Assembly: GCF_000422705.1 (NCBI RefSeq)
Contig: NZ_KE383907.1
Coordinates: forward strand, 62,001-126,000
Origin: Flavobacterium soli DSM 19725
GTDB taxonomy: Bacteria; Bacteroidota; Bacteroidia; Flavobacteriales; Flavobacteriaceae
Direction: 5' to 3'
DNA: 64,000 nucleotides
Made by a program: the position numbers and the translations under genes. The notes under the pieces are model-generated. The model was not told the origin of the DNA and ran no database searches. It was given only the letters and a program-made list of their open reading frames with translations. Below are positions 8,878 through 18,529 of this stretch, in pieces (positions within the stretch are counted from its first letter, which is position 1; each line of letters starts with the position of its first letter).

Positions 8878-11028
8878 ATGAAGAAAATTATTTTATTCCT
8901 TACCCTTTCGTTAGTGGCTCTTCCAGCCAGTATGAAGGCAAATGAGGGAATGTGGTTCCTGATGTTTATTGAAAGATTGAACCATAGGGATATGGAAAAA
9001 ATGGGACTGCAACTAACTGCAGAAGAAATTTATAGTATTAACAACCACAGTTTGAAGGATGCAATTGTTCAATTTAATGGTGGTTGTACGGCTGAAATCG
9101 TGTCGAAAGATGGTTTGGTTTTAACGAATCACCACTGTGGATATGATGCTATCGCTGAACTTTCTACTGAAGAAAAAAATTATTTAAAGAATGGTTTTTG
9201 GGCAGCTGACAGAAAAGCTGAGATGAAGCCAAAATCATTGTATGTTCGTTTCTTTGTTCGTATGGATGATGTTTCGAAAAGAATTTTGGGTGTTGTGAAC
9301 GACCAGATGACGGAGTTGGAACGCGAAAAAGCAATCAATCAAGAGATTGCAAAAATTCAGAAAGAGAATGATGAAGGCGGAAAATATACTGTTTCTGTTC
9401 GTCCGTTTTTTCAAGGAAATGAGTACTACTATTTCGTGTACCAAGATTATAAAGACGTTCGATTGGTAGGTACTCCTCCTGAAAGTGTTGGAAAATTTGG
9501 TGGTGACACGGATAACTGGGAGTGGCCACGTCATACAGGGGATTTCTCGATGTTTAGAGTCTATGCCGATGCGAGCGGAAATCCTGCTGAATATTCTACT
9601 GATAATGTGCCGTTGAAACCAAAACACCATTTGCCCGTTAGCTTGAAAGGTGTGAAGGAAAATGATTTTGCTATGATTCTGGGTTATCCTGGAAGAACCA
9701 ACCGCTGGATGCCAGCTGGCGGAATAGATCAGAACGTGAAGTATGCTTATCCTGCATGGGTTGAAGGAGCAAAAACAGGTATGGATGTGATGAAAAAGTA
9801 TATGGACAAGGACGAAAAAGTAAACTTGATGTATGCTTCAAAATATGCTTCGACAGCGAATTACTGGAAAAACCGTCAAGGAATGATCGATGCTTTGTCG
9901 AAATTTGGAACTGCAAAAACGAAGGCTGCACAAGAAGCTAAGTTTGAAAAATGGGCCAATAAAAAAGCTAACAAGGCAAAATATGGTAACGTAGTTTCGA
10001 CTATCAACAACTATTATAACACTACAAATGTAAAATCAGGACATGATAGCTATTTGCAACAATTGATGAGAACGGCAACTTTAGGGATGCTTCCAGCTAA
10101 CTTAGGAACCGGATTACTGGCTTATCAAAAGGAAAATGACGCTAAGAAAGCCGAAATGCTTCCTAGAATCGAAGCTGCATTAGATGCTTATTATGGAGAA
10201 TTTTATGCTCCTTTGGAAAAAGACGTTTTGATTGCCCAACTGAATTTATACAGCTCGAAAGGTGCTGCTTTTGGTTTGCCTACTTACATTGCACAATTGA
10301 AAAAAGCAAACAATGGTGACTTTACAAATGACATCAATGAGGCTTTCGCCAAAAGTATCTTTGCTTCGAGAGCGGCAGTTGAGGCTTTCATGAAAGACCC
10401 AAAACCTGAACTAATCACGAATGATCCTTTGTACTTGATTTCTACTGATCTGCAAACGAAAATGAGAGCCAAATCAGACGAACTTGCCAAGATGGAAAAC
10501 GATTTTGGTAGATCATACCGTTTGATGGTGGAAGGTTTACGTGAGTCTAAATTGAATGCGATCGAATATCCAGATGCAAATTCAACTCTTCGTTTGACAT
10601 ACGGAAAAGTTAGAGCTTTGCCAGCTGATAAACGTAACGATGCTAAGATTAACAACTATACCACAATGGATGGAATGGTGAAAAAATATGTTCCAGGTGA
10701 CGACGAATTTGACATGCCAAAGAAAATTGTGCAAATGAACGAAGCTAGAGATTATGGTCAATATGCAGATCCTGCAGGTTATATGCCTGTTAACTTCTTG
10801 ACTGATAACGATATCACAGGAGGGAACTCAGGTTCGCCAGTATTGAACGGAAAAGGAGAATTGATCGGTTTGGCATTTGATGGAAATATCGAAGCAATGG
10901 CGGGAGATGTAATCTTCGATCCAAATTTGCAAAGAACCATCAACGTTGATATTCGTTATGTGCTTTGGATCATCGATAAATTTTCGGGTGCAAAACATAT
11001 TATTGATGAAATGACGATCATCAAATAA
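8878..11028 (+). CDS. S46 family dipeptidyl peptidase, DPP7-like
   Basis: The product is 716 residues with a signal peptide (residues 1-21), so it is periplasmic. S46 enzymes remove dipeptides from the N-terminus of oligopeptides and feed amino acids to asaccharolytic or proteolytic Bacteroidota. The catalytic His lies in TNHHCGYD (83-90) and the catalytic Ser is Ser651 in GGNSGSPV. Eighteen residues after that Ser is Gly669 (FDGN). Asp/Glu-specific DPP11 enzymes carry Arg at this place, so a DPP7-type preference for hydrophobic P1 residues is inferred. The gene converges on the macroglobulin gene and shares a bidirectional terminator with it. Confidence 0.93.
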   Translation: MKKIILFLTLSLVALPASMKANEGMWFLMFIERLNHRDMEKMGLQLTAEEIYSINNHSLKDAIVQFNGGCTAEIVSKDGLVLTNHHCGYDAIAELSTEEKNYLKNGFWAADRKAEMKPKSLYVRFFVRMDDVSKRILGVVNDQMTELEREKAINQEIAKIQKENDEGGKYTVSVRPFFQGNEYYYFVYQDYKDVRLVGTPPESVGKFGGDTDNWEWPRHTGDFSMFRVYADASGNPAEYSTDNVPLKPKHHLPVSLKGVKENDFAMILGYPGRTNRWMPAGGIDQNVKYAYPAWVEGAKTGMDVMKKYMDKDEKVNLMYASKYASTANYWKNRQGMIDALSKFGTAKTKAAQEAKFEKWANKKANKAKYGNVVSTINNYYNTTNVKSGHDSYLQQLMRTATLGMLPANLGTGLLAYQKENDAKKAEMLPRIEAALDAYYGEFYAPLEKDVLIAQLNLYSSKGAAFGLPTYIAQLKKANNGDFTNDINEAFAKSIFASRAAVEAFMKDPKPELITNDPLYLISTDLQTKMRAKSDELAKMENDFGRSYRLMVEGLRESKLNAIEYPDANSTLRLTYGKVRALPADKRNDAKINNYTTMDGMVKKYVPGDDEFDMPKKIVQMNEARDYGQYADPAGYMPVNFLTDNDITGGNSGSPVLNGKGELIGLAFDGNIEAMAGDVIFDPNLQRTINVDIRYVLWIIDKFSGAKHIIDEMTIIK

Positions 11029-11050
11029 AAGGTACTGTTATTAATTCAAG

Positions 11051-11084
11051 AAAAACCGTTTCAAGTGATTGAAACGGTTTTTTT
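11051..11084. terminator. Bidirectional terminator between convergent genes
   Basis: Arms AAAAACCGTTTCAA (11051-11064) and TTGAAACGGTTTTT (11069-11082) enclose GTGA. An A-run on one side and a T-run on the other let it serve both the S46 gene and the macroglobulin gene. Confidence 0.88.
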
Positions 11085-11085
11085 A

Positions 11086-14000
11086 TTAGTTTACTTTCAC
11101 TTGGATTGCTTTAGAATGCACACTAAATTCTGGAGCATACATGCTTTGAAGCGTAGATATTCCGTCGTTGAAGTGTCCCACATTGTTGACCCTCACATCA
11201 TATTCTAGCACATAAATTCCTTTTTTAATTTCGTCAAAAAAGAAATGAGTTGCAGCATCTTTCGTGCTTCTGTAATAGCTAAGACGGTCATGCCATTCAT
11301 ATTTCGAAATCACATCAACTGGCTCAAAACAGGAGGCTCGAAGATCTTTTAGATGGACAAATTGCAAATCAGTTTCAGTAGTTACAATCAATCGGATGGT
11401 AATGAGATCGCCCGTTTTCAGGGTTTCTTCGGCTACTTCCACCAATTCATTTCCTTGAGTGGTTTTGATTTTTTTGTATAGATTTTTTGTAACCGATAAG
11501 GCAGCCGTACTGTCGGTTTTGATGTTTTCTAGATCTTCAAAATACTGCCAATACACACCACCATAACCTGGAACTTCGGATTTGTTTTGTATCGAAATTG
11601 TTCCCATATCATTGGTAATTTCATCGGCTTTCCAGTTCATTTTGATATAACCAGTATTTGCTTCTTTCTCTTTTGAGGATAGCTTCTTGGTCAATACTTT
11701 TTCATCACCCATTTTAAAAACCGTGTTGTCTTTGATACTGGTCCAATCATTTCCTTGGAGGAGCAAAGCATAAACGGCTTCGGTGGTTGCTTTTGTGGTA
11801 GGCCAATGGTTGGCCTGTTTGTTTTTGAGCAGCCAGGCTTTCATTTCATTTGCATAGGTCTTGTCTTTTTCTATTTCTGTAAACGCCTCAATTAGCAAAG
11901 CTTGGGTTTCAATAGCCGAATTGTACCAATAATAACCATTGGTATTTTCAATCCAATACATGCCATAATCATCGTTTCGTGCGGAAGTTTCCTTTAGATG
12001 ATTGATGATTTTTTTAGCAAAATCTTGATCCCCAAAACGGTGCATTGTCAAGGCTAAAAGTGCTTTTTTATAAAGTGAATAATGTATCCAATTGGCCTTG
12101 AATTCTACCTTTTGAATAGTGATAATCGAATCAATTTTGGTGGAAACTGGCATTTTTTCTTCGTAAAAACTTCGAGCATAGAGGTAATGCAAATTTGAAT
12201 AAGCATAATAATCGATTTGATGGTTTTTTATCGTATTGTTTTGGATGAATTTTTGATCTAAATAAGGGATCGCCTTGGCTGTGATGGTCTCCAGTTGTGA
12301 AGTTTTTTCGGGAAACATTTTGTTCAAATGACCAAGACCTGCCACAATATGTTGGGTGATGTACACATTCTCGTTTCCGCCGTCAAACCATGAAAATCCG
12401 CCCGTCGGCATTTGTTTTTCGGTTATTTTTTTGAAAGTAGTTTCCATCGATTCTTTCATCGTGTTCAAGTCCATCAACAATGCCAAACGCTTGTTTTTCA
12501 GTTCGTCATTTTCGACGTCAAGCAACCATGGCGTTTCACTCAACACGATGGATTTTAGCTCTTCATTCAGATTTAATTTTGAAGTAGAAGCTGGATTGTT
12601 TTTCCAACTTTCGAATAAAGCCGCTACTTTTGGACTGCTATTGAGCAATTCCGTAGCGATAAAATTGGCATAATATCGTGAGAAAGTTTGTTCTGCACAT
12701 TCATGTTCATATTCCATCAAATAGGGCAGGGATTGCAAAGCAAACCAAACAGGATTTGAAGTATATTCTAACGTAAATTGATGATTTTTAAGGGTTTTAG
12801 ATGTGTTGTTTTTCAGATTCTCAAATACAAATTCTTTCTTCGTGTTACCTTTCATCCAAATCGGAATACTTTCGGTAATCAAAACTTTGTTGGATAAAAC
12901 CGGCAAAATGTTTTCTTCTCCATCACTAAAGTTACCAGATTTGGCTACGATTTTATACTGCAAGCCTTGTAAACCTTCGGGAATGGTTATCGTCCAGTTT
13001 ACCGCCACACTTTCCTTTGGCTTGCAAACGAAGTTTCGGGTGTTTTGGGTGTTGATTGAAATGCTGTCAATCGGTTGCATGTTGGTGGCGTCATAAAGCA
13101 GTAACATTGCGATTCCAGCTTTGGTTTCATTGGTCATGTTTACCACTTTTGCCGAAATGTTTAGGGTATCTTTTTCTCGAACAAATCGTGGCATATTGGT
13201 TTGTACCATCACGTCTTTTTGCGAAATCACATCGGTTTGAAAATAGCCCGATTCTGCTTTCTTGTTATGACCATACAAACGCAATTTCCATCTTGTTAAC
13301 GATTCTGGATTGGTAAATTGGAATGAAAAATGTCCGTTAACATCGGTTTTTAAATGGGGGTAAAAGAATGCGGTTTCGTTGAAGTTGGTTCTAGTTTTTA
13401 CTTGTGCGAGTTCTTTTAGGGTGTTTTTTGTGGTGATAATAACAACGCCATTTGATCCTCGAGAGCCATATAAAGATACAGCTGATTTGTCTATTAATAC
13501 CGATAGCGATTCAATATCACTTTGATTTATATCCATAAGTTCGCCTTCAAAAGGAACACCGTCAATAATAAATAAGGGTTTGTTCTTGTCGGAAACGGAA
13601 GAAGTGCCTCGTATTTGAATGGTTGGATTATTACCGGGCTGTCCTCCAGCAGTAGTCATGCTAACTCCTGATACAGTTCCTATTAGCATTTTTAATGGAG
13701 ATTGATTTTGTTGGATTGCTAAGTCGTCTGCACTAATAACACCTATAGCACCCGTAACAGATTCCCTTCTTTGAGTTCCATAAGCAACCACAATCACTTC
13801 TGAAAGACCCATAGCATAATCTTCTTCCAACACAATTTCATATTTTTTATTTTTAGTAACTGGCATTTCAACCGTCTTCATTCCTATGTATGAAAATTGC
13901 AAGACTTCCCCTTTTGCTACTTCAAGTTCAAAACGACCATCAAAGTCGGTTTGAGTCCCTCGTGTTGTTCCTAAAACTGAAACGGTAACTCCCGGTAGTG

Positions 14001-17000
14001 GCAAGTCGCTTTCGATAACAGTTCCAGAAACCAATTTTGAATTTTGAGGAATTTCAGTTTTGGGTTTTATTTTGTCTAAATATTTTTTGCGTAAATATTC
14101 ATTTTTTGGATTGTTGAAATCAAATCCAAACCAACTAATTTCTGGATTATAAGTGGGTGTTGGAAAAAAGATGCTTGGCATTTCAAAATTGGAAATGCGT
14201 TTAAAACTGTTTGATTCGATGTTAAGATTCGGAAAATTGGGTTGGTTGTACCGTTCATAAAAATCAATATCGGACCAATTTCGTTGTGCAAACTCATCAA
14301 GTGAACTGTCATACATACTGGCCAAAATTTCGGCTTCGAGTTTAGGATTGGTGATCTTAAACGACCAATTTTCTAAACTTCCAGGTTCGATTTTATTGCG
14401 TAAACTGATGACTTCAAAATTTAGTTTTTCTTGTAAGAGCTCTTTTTTTATGGTGTGAGTTCTCACTTCGGTTTTGTTTTCCCAAACGGTAGCAAAATGA
14501 AAATACAAGTTGTTTTGATAGTCTTTTTTCTTTAAGAGTTTAAAAAGGGTTTTACCATTTTGAAGTTGCTGAACTTGTTCGCTTTCAACATATTTTTCAT
14601 CTTCATAAAAACGTGAAGTGACATACAAGTCTGGAATTGCCGATTGAATCAAGATTTCAAAATGGGTTGAATTTGGTTTAGAAACATCTGTAAAAATGAA
14701 CAATTCTTCATTGCCGTTTGGTTGTTGAACTGAATTTAGGGTAATATAATTTTCAACTGTAATTTGATTGTTGTTGCTATCGGTAGCGGTTGTGGTAATT
14801 TTATATCGACCCTTTTCGCTATTTTTCAAGAAATCTAAACTCACGTTTTGACTTTCTTTAGTGTCGAATGCAATTGTTTTTACAGGTATTATTTGTTCCT
14901 CATTATCGGTTGCATCATAGGGTTCATAGGGAAATTGTTGCTCGAATTCGGCACGCGAAATGGTTTGAATTTCTGGAAATTGAAATAATCGGTTTTTTAG
15001 AAACTTTTTCTTCTCAATTTTTTCAATTTTAATTTCACCCGAAGCATTTATGGAATATCCGTTTAAAGTAGTTGCTTGAATCGAAAGTTTATTTTCGTTT
15101 TCTACAAAAAGTTCGGGAAGTACATTCACTTCGAGCGACATAGTTTCTTTACCAACGTTCACGTTTTGTTTAGCCGTTCGGGTTTCCCCATTGGTGTCGG
15201 TCACACTAACATCAATCGTAAAATTAAAAAGTTTGATGCCTTGTGACTTTTTATCTTCGTTTTCGCCCTCTTCCTCTTCCAAATAATTGTCCTCAAAATC
15301 TTCATCTGTCGCCGAAAAACTAATGGTGAAGTTCCCGTTTTCATCGGTAAAGATTTCTTCCATAATATAGTTTGTATCGTCATCATACCCGCCATTTATT
15401 CCTCGAACATATTTTGATATAGAATAAGAAACTTTTGCATTTATCAAATTATTTCCTGCCAAAGCCTTAGCATTTCCTCGAATTTTGATCGAATCGCCAA
15501 TGGTGTAATTTTCCTTGATTTGATCAAATTTTACTTCAAATGTAGGACGCTTGTATTCTTCAACTTGAAACGTAAACTTTTCATCACTATAATTGATTCG
15601 GTCCCAAAAACGGTGTTCTTCTTCTTTTTTGTCATAATAGTTGCTGTCGTTTTCATAATCATCTCCTTCATCAACCGTCAAAGTAAACTGTCCTGTCAAG
15701 GTGTTTTTTGGCAAATCAAACTCACCCGAAAACGATCCGAATTCATTGGTTTGAACATCAAATTCGTTCAATACCGATGCATTCACATCTTCGATCGTGA
15801 CATGAACGGTCACAAATGGAACCACGCTTTTTTCTTTGTCGAGCTTCTTAACCAGAATACCTTTGTAGAACACTTTTTGTCCAGGACGGTAAATCGCGCG
15901 GTCGAAATACACCATCGCTTTGGCTTCGTAGTTTTCATAATCAAGCTTCTCTTCATCACTGTCGTAACGAAAAGCCCTATCATAATAGGATCGAAGCGTG
16001 TCGTTGCCTTTCGACACAATAATAAAGTTGTCATATCTTTTATTTTCTAGACGTTCCCTGATCTTGAACGAAGCTTTTCCAACTGTATTGGTTTGTGTTT
16101 TTTCCTGATCGTTTTTGATTTCAGCATTCGCTATCGGTTGTCCAGTTTTTCTATTCAGGACTTGAAACGTGTTGAATTTTGCATCTCGGTCGGTAACCAC
16201 ACTAAAGTTTGAAACCGTTATTTGGTCATACGTAAAAGCATTATTTTCCGGGTCATTTGGTGTTTCTATAAATATCAAATAATTCCCGATATCCATTTTC
16301 TTCAATAAGATTTCTGTCGAATATTCAAAATGATCACCTTTTTCCGGTAATTTTTGAGTGTATGTTTTTACAGGAATATTTTTTATTTTAAAATCTAAAA
16401 ACAGCGAATCTTTGTTGATGTTTCTTCGACTTTCGTCGTAATAGTTATAGGTGTTGTCGAACCACTCATTGTATTTTACAGGAAGTTTATAATAACTGAT
16501 GGTAACCGAATCAACATTTCGAAAATGCACCAAAGCTCGCGTGTTTTCATTTGGATATAACAGCTTTTGAAAGTTGATGCTAAGTGTTTTTTTCAAAATA
16601 TTGTTTTTAACGACTTCGGATTCATACAAAGCATTCGGATTGATTTTTATCGTTAAAATAGTATCAATCAAAGCCAAAGCTTTTTGATGATAATTGATTT
16701 TTGACTTCTTTGTAGCTTCTTGCATATAAACTTCTGCTCGATCGGCTCGAAGCTGCTGTTTCAAAAATAGTGAAGCAGTTTTGAGTTCTAAAGCTTGGAT
16801 GCTTTCTTGGTATAAATCTTCATCTTCATAAATAGAATGTATGTCTTGAAGTCGTTCATAATAAGCCCAATCTGCCTTTTCAGGATTTTTTTCTAGATAG
16901 TATCGTTCATTATTTTGAAGCAATTTCAAATATTTTTTTAAGTTTTCATCTGTCAGTTTTTCAATTTTTAGTTGGTCGAAAACTTTTGAATCTTGGTAAA

Positions 17001-17655
17001 ATATTTGATAAAGAGCTTTGCTGTCGGGATTGTTTCTGTAGTTCCAAGACGCTATTTTTGATTTGTAAAATTTTAAATTTTTATCAATCAAAAAATCATA
17101 AAGGGAGAAGTTTTTACCATCAGTATAAGCGGGAATTTCAAAAATTTCTTTGTAGGTTGTGATAGGAGTTTCGCGTAAAAGCGTTTCGTTTTTCATTACT
17201 TCTTCAAACGCTTTTTCTATGTTTTCATCAAAATCTTTCGCTGTCCAGGTTAGAAAATCATTGCTTTTTTGGTTTTTTAAATCTGTTCTTTTATTGATAA
17301 TATACCTATGACTTGATTGATACTTTTCAAGAATATCAGCATAGAGGTAATTCAAAATTGCTTTCGAAACAGGTTTTGCCTCCTTAATCTCGTTTTTGAG
17401 ATTGTTGATGATGGTGGTTTGAGCTTTCTCGTCAAAAACCTGCTCAAACTTCGAGAGGTAGAAAAAGCACTTGATGATTTGTGGTTCATCCTTTTTTTTC
17501 TTGGCCTTTTTATAAATCGATTGCACTTCTTCTTGAGCCGATTTTATTTGCCCATCAAGCTCAAATTGATAGACAGTCTTCCAATTTTTATCAAAATCTT
17601 GGGCATAGAAGATAGTCGAAAATAACAACAGCGCGAGTAAGTATATTTTTTTCAT
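11086..17655 (-). CDS. Alpha-2-macroglobulin family protein with inserted SusC-like regulatory and TonB-plug module
   Basis: The product is 2189 residues from the ATG at 17655, which opens a signal peptide (MKKIYLLALLLFSTIFYAQ). A longer frame to 17718 is unlikely. The first ~1190 residues are helical and macroglobulin-type beta domains (for example AIYRPGQKVFYKGILV). Residues about 1200-1285 form a carboxypeptidase-regulatory-like domain (SGTVIESDLPLPGVTVSVLG), and about 1275-1412 a TonB plug (PLFIIDGVPFEGEL, SLYGSRGSNGVVIITTKN) with no beta-barrel after it. Macroglobulin sequence then resumes (NETAFFYPHLKTD, PESLTRWKL). The thioester motif CAEQ is intact at Cys1653 (12688-12699), followed by a helical thioester domain and a C-terminal MG8-like domain. 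Such proteins are thought to trap proteases in the periplasm. The insert sits where eukaryotic macroglobulins hold the bait region. No pbpC gene adjoins it. Confidence 0.93.
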   Translation of the reverse strand: MKKIYLLALLLFSTIFYAQDFDKNWKTVYQFELDGQIKSAQEEVQSIYKKAKKKKDEPQIIKCFFYLSKFEQVFDEKAQTTIINNLKNEIKEAKPVSKAILNYLYADILEKYQSSHRYIINKRTDLKNQKSNDFLTWTAKDFDENIEKAFEEVMKNETLLRETPITTYKEIFEIPAYTDGKNFSLYDFLIDKNLKFYKSKIASWNYRNNPDSKALYQIFYQDSKVFDQLKIEKLTDENLKKYLKLLQNNERYYLEKNPEKADWAYYERLQDIHSIYEDEDLYQESIQALELKTASLFLKQQLRADRAEVYMQEATKKSKINYHQKALALIDTILTIKINPNALYESEVVKNNILKKTLSINFQKLLYPNENTRALVHFRNVDSVTISYYKLPVKYNEWFDNTYNYYDESRRNINKDSLFLDFKIKNIPVKTYTQKLPEKGDHFEYSTEILLKKMDIGNYLIFIETPNDPENNAFTYDQITVSNFSVVTDRDAKFNTFQVLNRKTGQPIANAEIKNDQEKTQTNTVGKASFKIRERLENKRYDNFIIVSKGNDTLRSYYDRAFRYDSDEEKLDYENYEAKAMVYFDRAIYRPGQKVFYKGILVKKLDKEKSVVPFVTVHVTIEDVNASVLNEFDVQTNEFGSFSGEFDLPKNTLTGQFTLTVDEGDDYENDSNYYDKKEEEHRFWDRINYSDEKFTFQVEEYKRPTFEVKFDQIKENYTIGDSIKIRGNAKALAGNNLINAKVSYSISKYVRGINGGYDDDTNYIMEEIFTDENGNFTISFSATDEDFEDNYLEEEEGENEDKKSQGIKLFNFTIDVSVTDTNGETRTAKQNVNVGKETMSLEVNVLPELFVENENKLSIQATTLNGYSINASGEIKIEKIEKKKFLKNRLFQFPEIQTISRAEFEQQFPYEPYDATDNEEQIIPVKTIAFDTKESQNVSLDFLKNSEKGRYKITTTATDSNNNQITVENYITLNSVQQPNGNEELFIFTDVSKPNSTHFEILIQSAIPDLYVTSRFYEDEKYVESEQVQQLQNGKTLFKLLKKKDYQNNLYFHFATVWENKTEVRTHTIKKELLQEKLNFEVISLRNKIEPGSLENWSFKITNPKLEAEILASMYDSSLDEFAQRNWSDIDFYERYNQPNFPNLNIESNSFKRISNFEMPSIFFPTPTYNPEISWFGFDFNNPKNEYLRKKYLDKIKPKTEIPQNSKLVSGTVIESDLPLPGVTVSVLGTTRGTQTDFDGRFELEVAKGEVLQFSYIGMKTVEMPVTKNKKYEIVLEEDYAMGLSEVIVVAYGTQRRESVTGAIGVISADDLAIQQNQSPLKMLIGTVSGVSMTTAGGQPGNNPTIQIRGTSSVSDKNKPLFIIDGVPFEGELMDINQSDIESLSVLIDKSAVSLYGSRGSNGVVIITTKNTLKELAQVKTRTNFNETAFFYPHLKTDVNGHFSFQFTNPESLTRWKLRLYGHNKKAESGYFQTDVISQKDVMVQTNMPRFVREKDTLNISAKVVNMTNETKAGIAMLLLYDATNMQPIDSISINTQNTRNFVCKPKESVAVNWTITIPEGLQGLQYKIVAKSGNFSDGEENILPVLSNKVLITESIPIWMKGNTKKEFVFENLKNNTSKTLKNHQFTLEYTSNPVWFALQSLPYLMEYEHECAEQTFSRYYANFIATELLNSSPKVAALFESWKNNPASTSKLNLNEELKSIVLSETPWLLDVENDELKNKRLALLMDLNTMKESMETTFKKITEKQMPTGGFSWFDGGNENVYITQHIVAGLGHLNKMFPEKTSQLETITAKAIPYLDQKFIQNNTIKNHQIDYYAYSNLHYLYARSFYEEKMPVSTKIDSIITIQKVEFKANWIHYSLYKKALLALTMHRFGDQDFAKKIINHLKETSARNDDYGMYWIENTNGYYWYNSAIETQALLIEAFTEIEKDKTYANEMKAWLLKNKQANHWPTTKATTEAVYALLLQGNDWTSIKDNTVFKMGDEKVLTKKLSSKEKEANTGYIKMNWKADEITNDMGTISIQNKSEVPGYGGVYWQYFEDLENIKTDSTAALSVTKNLYKKIKTTQGNELVEVAEETLKTGDLITIRLIVTTETDLQFVHLKDLRASCFEPVDVISKYEWHDRLSYYRSTKDAATHFFFDEIKKGIYVLEYDVRVNNVGHFNDGISTLQSMYAPEFSVHSKAIQVKVN

Positions 17656-17776
17656 AAAAAGGATATTTCTTTTATAGAGTATAGATTTGATAAAAAGGTT
17701 GGAACACTTGTCAAACATTTTCTAAAAATAAATCTTTTCTCTCAGCATTTTCCTATTTTTGAATCAAATTAAGGCT

Positions 17777-18460
17777 ATGCAATTTATAAAGATTTTTATT
17801 TTACTGTTTTCAATTCAAATGGTGGCTTCCGATTTTGAAAAGGCCGAAAAACTTTTCAAGCAGGAAAAATATTCGCAGGCCGAACTGCTTTTTGAAAAAC
17901 ACCTTTCTTCACATCCGAATCATACCAAGACCTTAGAATATTTGGGCGATATAGCCGGACATGAAAAAAAATGGGATAAGGCAATTTTGTATTATGAGAA
18001 AATAAAAAATCAATTCCCTAGAAATGCCGACTATCAATATAAATATGGTGGTGCAATGGGAATGAAAGCTAAAGATGCTAATAAATTCAAGGCTTTAGGA
18101 ATGATTGATGACATCGAGAATGCTTTTTTGATGGCTGCAAAACTGGATCCGAAGCATGTTGATTCCCGTTGGGCATTGGTTGAATTGTACTTGCAATTGC
18201 CTGCAATTGTTGGCGGAAGCGAAAAAAAAGCTACAAAATATGCCGAAGAGCTACAAAAGATTTCTCCCGTTGATGGTTATCTCGCAAAAGGAAAAATTGC
18301 GGAATACTTTAAACGTTATACTCTAGCCGAGAAAAATTATACACAAGCCCACGAAATTGGAAATTCAAAAACCACTTTTCAAAGGTTATATGATTTATAT
18401 TTGAACAAGCAAAAAAACGCGACTAAAGCAAAGAAATTAAAAGAACAATTTGACAAATAG
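17777..18460 (+). CDS. Exported TPR-repeat protein
   Basis: The product is 227 residues from the ATG at 17777, which begins a short signal peptide ending near MVASDF. An upstream in-frame TTG at 17759 adds only six residues and is less likely. Tandem tetratricopeptide units are visible (KAEKLFKQEKYSQAELLFEKHL, WDKAILYYEKIKNQFPRNADY, RYTLAEKNYTQAHEIG), giving a protein-interaction scaffold in the periplasm. No enzymatic motif is present. It is divergent from the macroglobulin gene across 121 bases, and mpl follows 69 bases downstream in the same direction. The specific partner is unknown. Confidence 0.75.
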   Translation: MQFIKIFILLFSIQMVASDFEKAEKLFKQEKYSQAELLFEKHLSSHPNHTKTLEYLGDIAGHEKKWDKAILYYEKIKNQFPRNADYQYKYGGAMGMKAKDANKFKALGMIDDIENAFLMAAKLDPKHVDSRWALVELYLQLPAIVGGSEKKATKYAEELQKISPVDGYLAKGKIAEYFKRYTLAEKNYTQAHEIGNSKTTFQRLYDLYLNKQKNATKAKKLKEQFDK

Positions 18461-18529
18461 GTTAAAAGTTTTTGAGATTAACAAGCATTGATTATACCTC
18501 ATAAACTTCTAAACTCATAAACAACAAAG

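Noticed and set aside
15520-16050. 176-codon plus-strand ORF inside the macroglobulin gene
   Set aside because: It is antisense to a well-supported coding frame, with a hydrophobic, Phe-rich composition typical of shadow ORFs.
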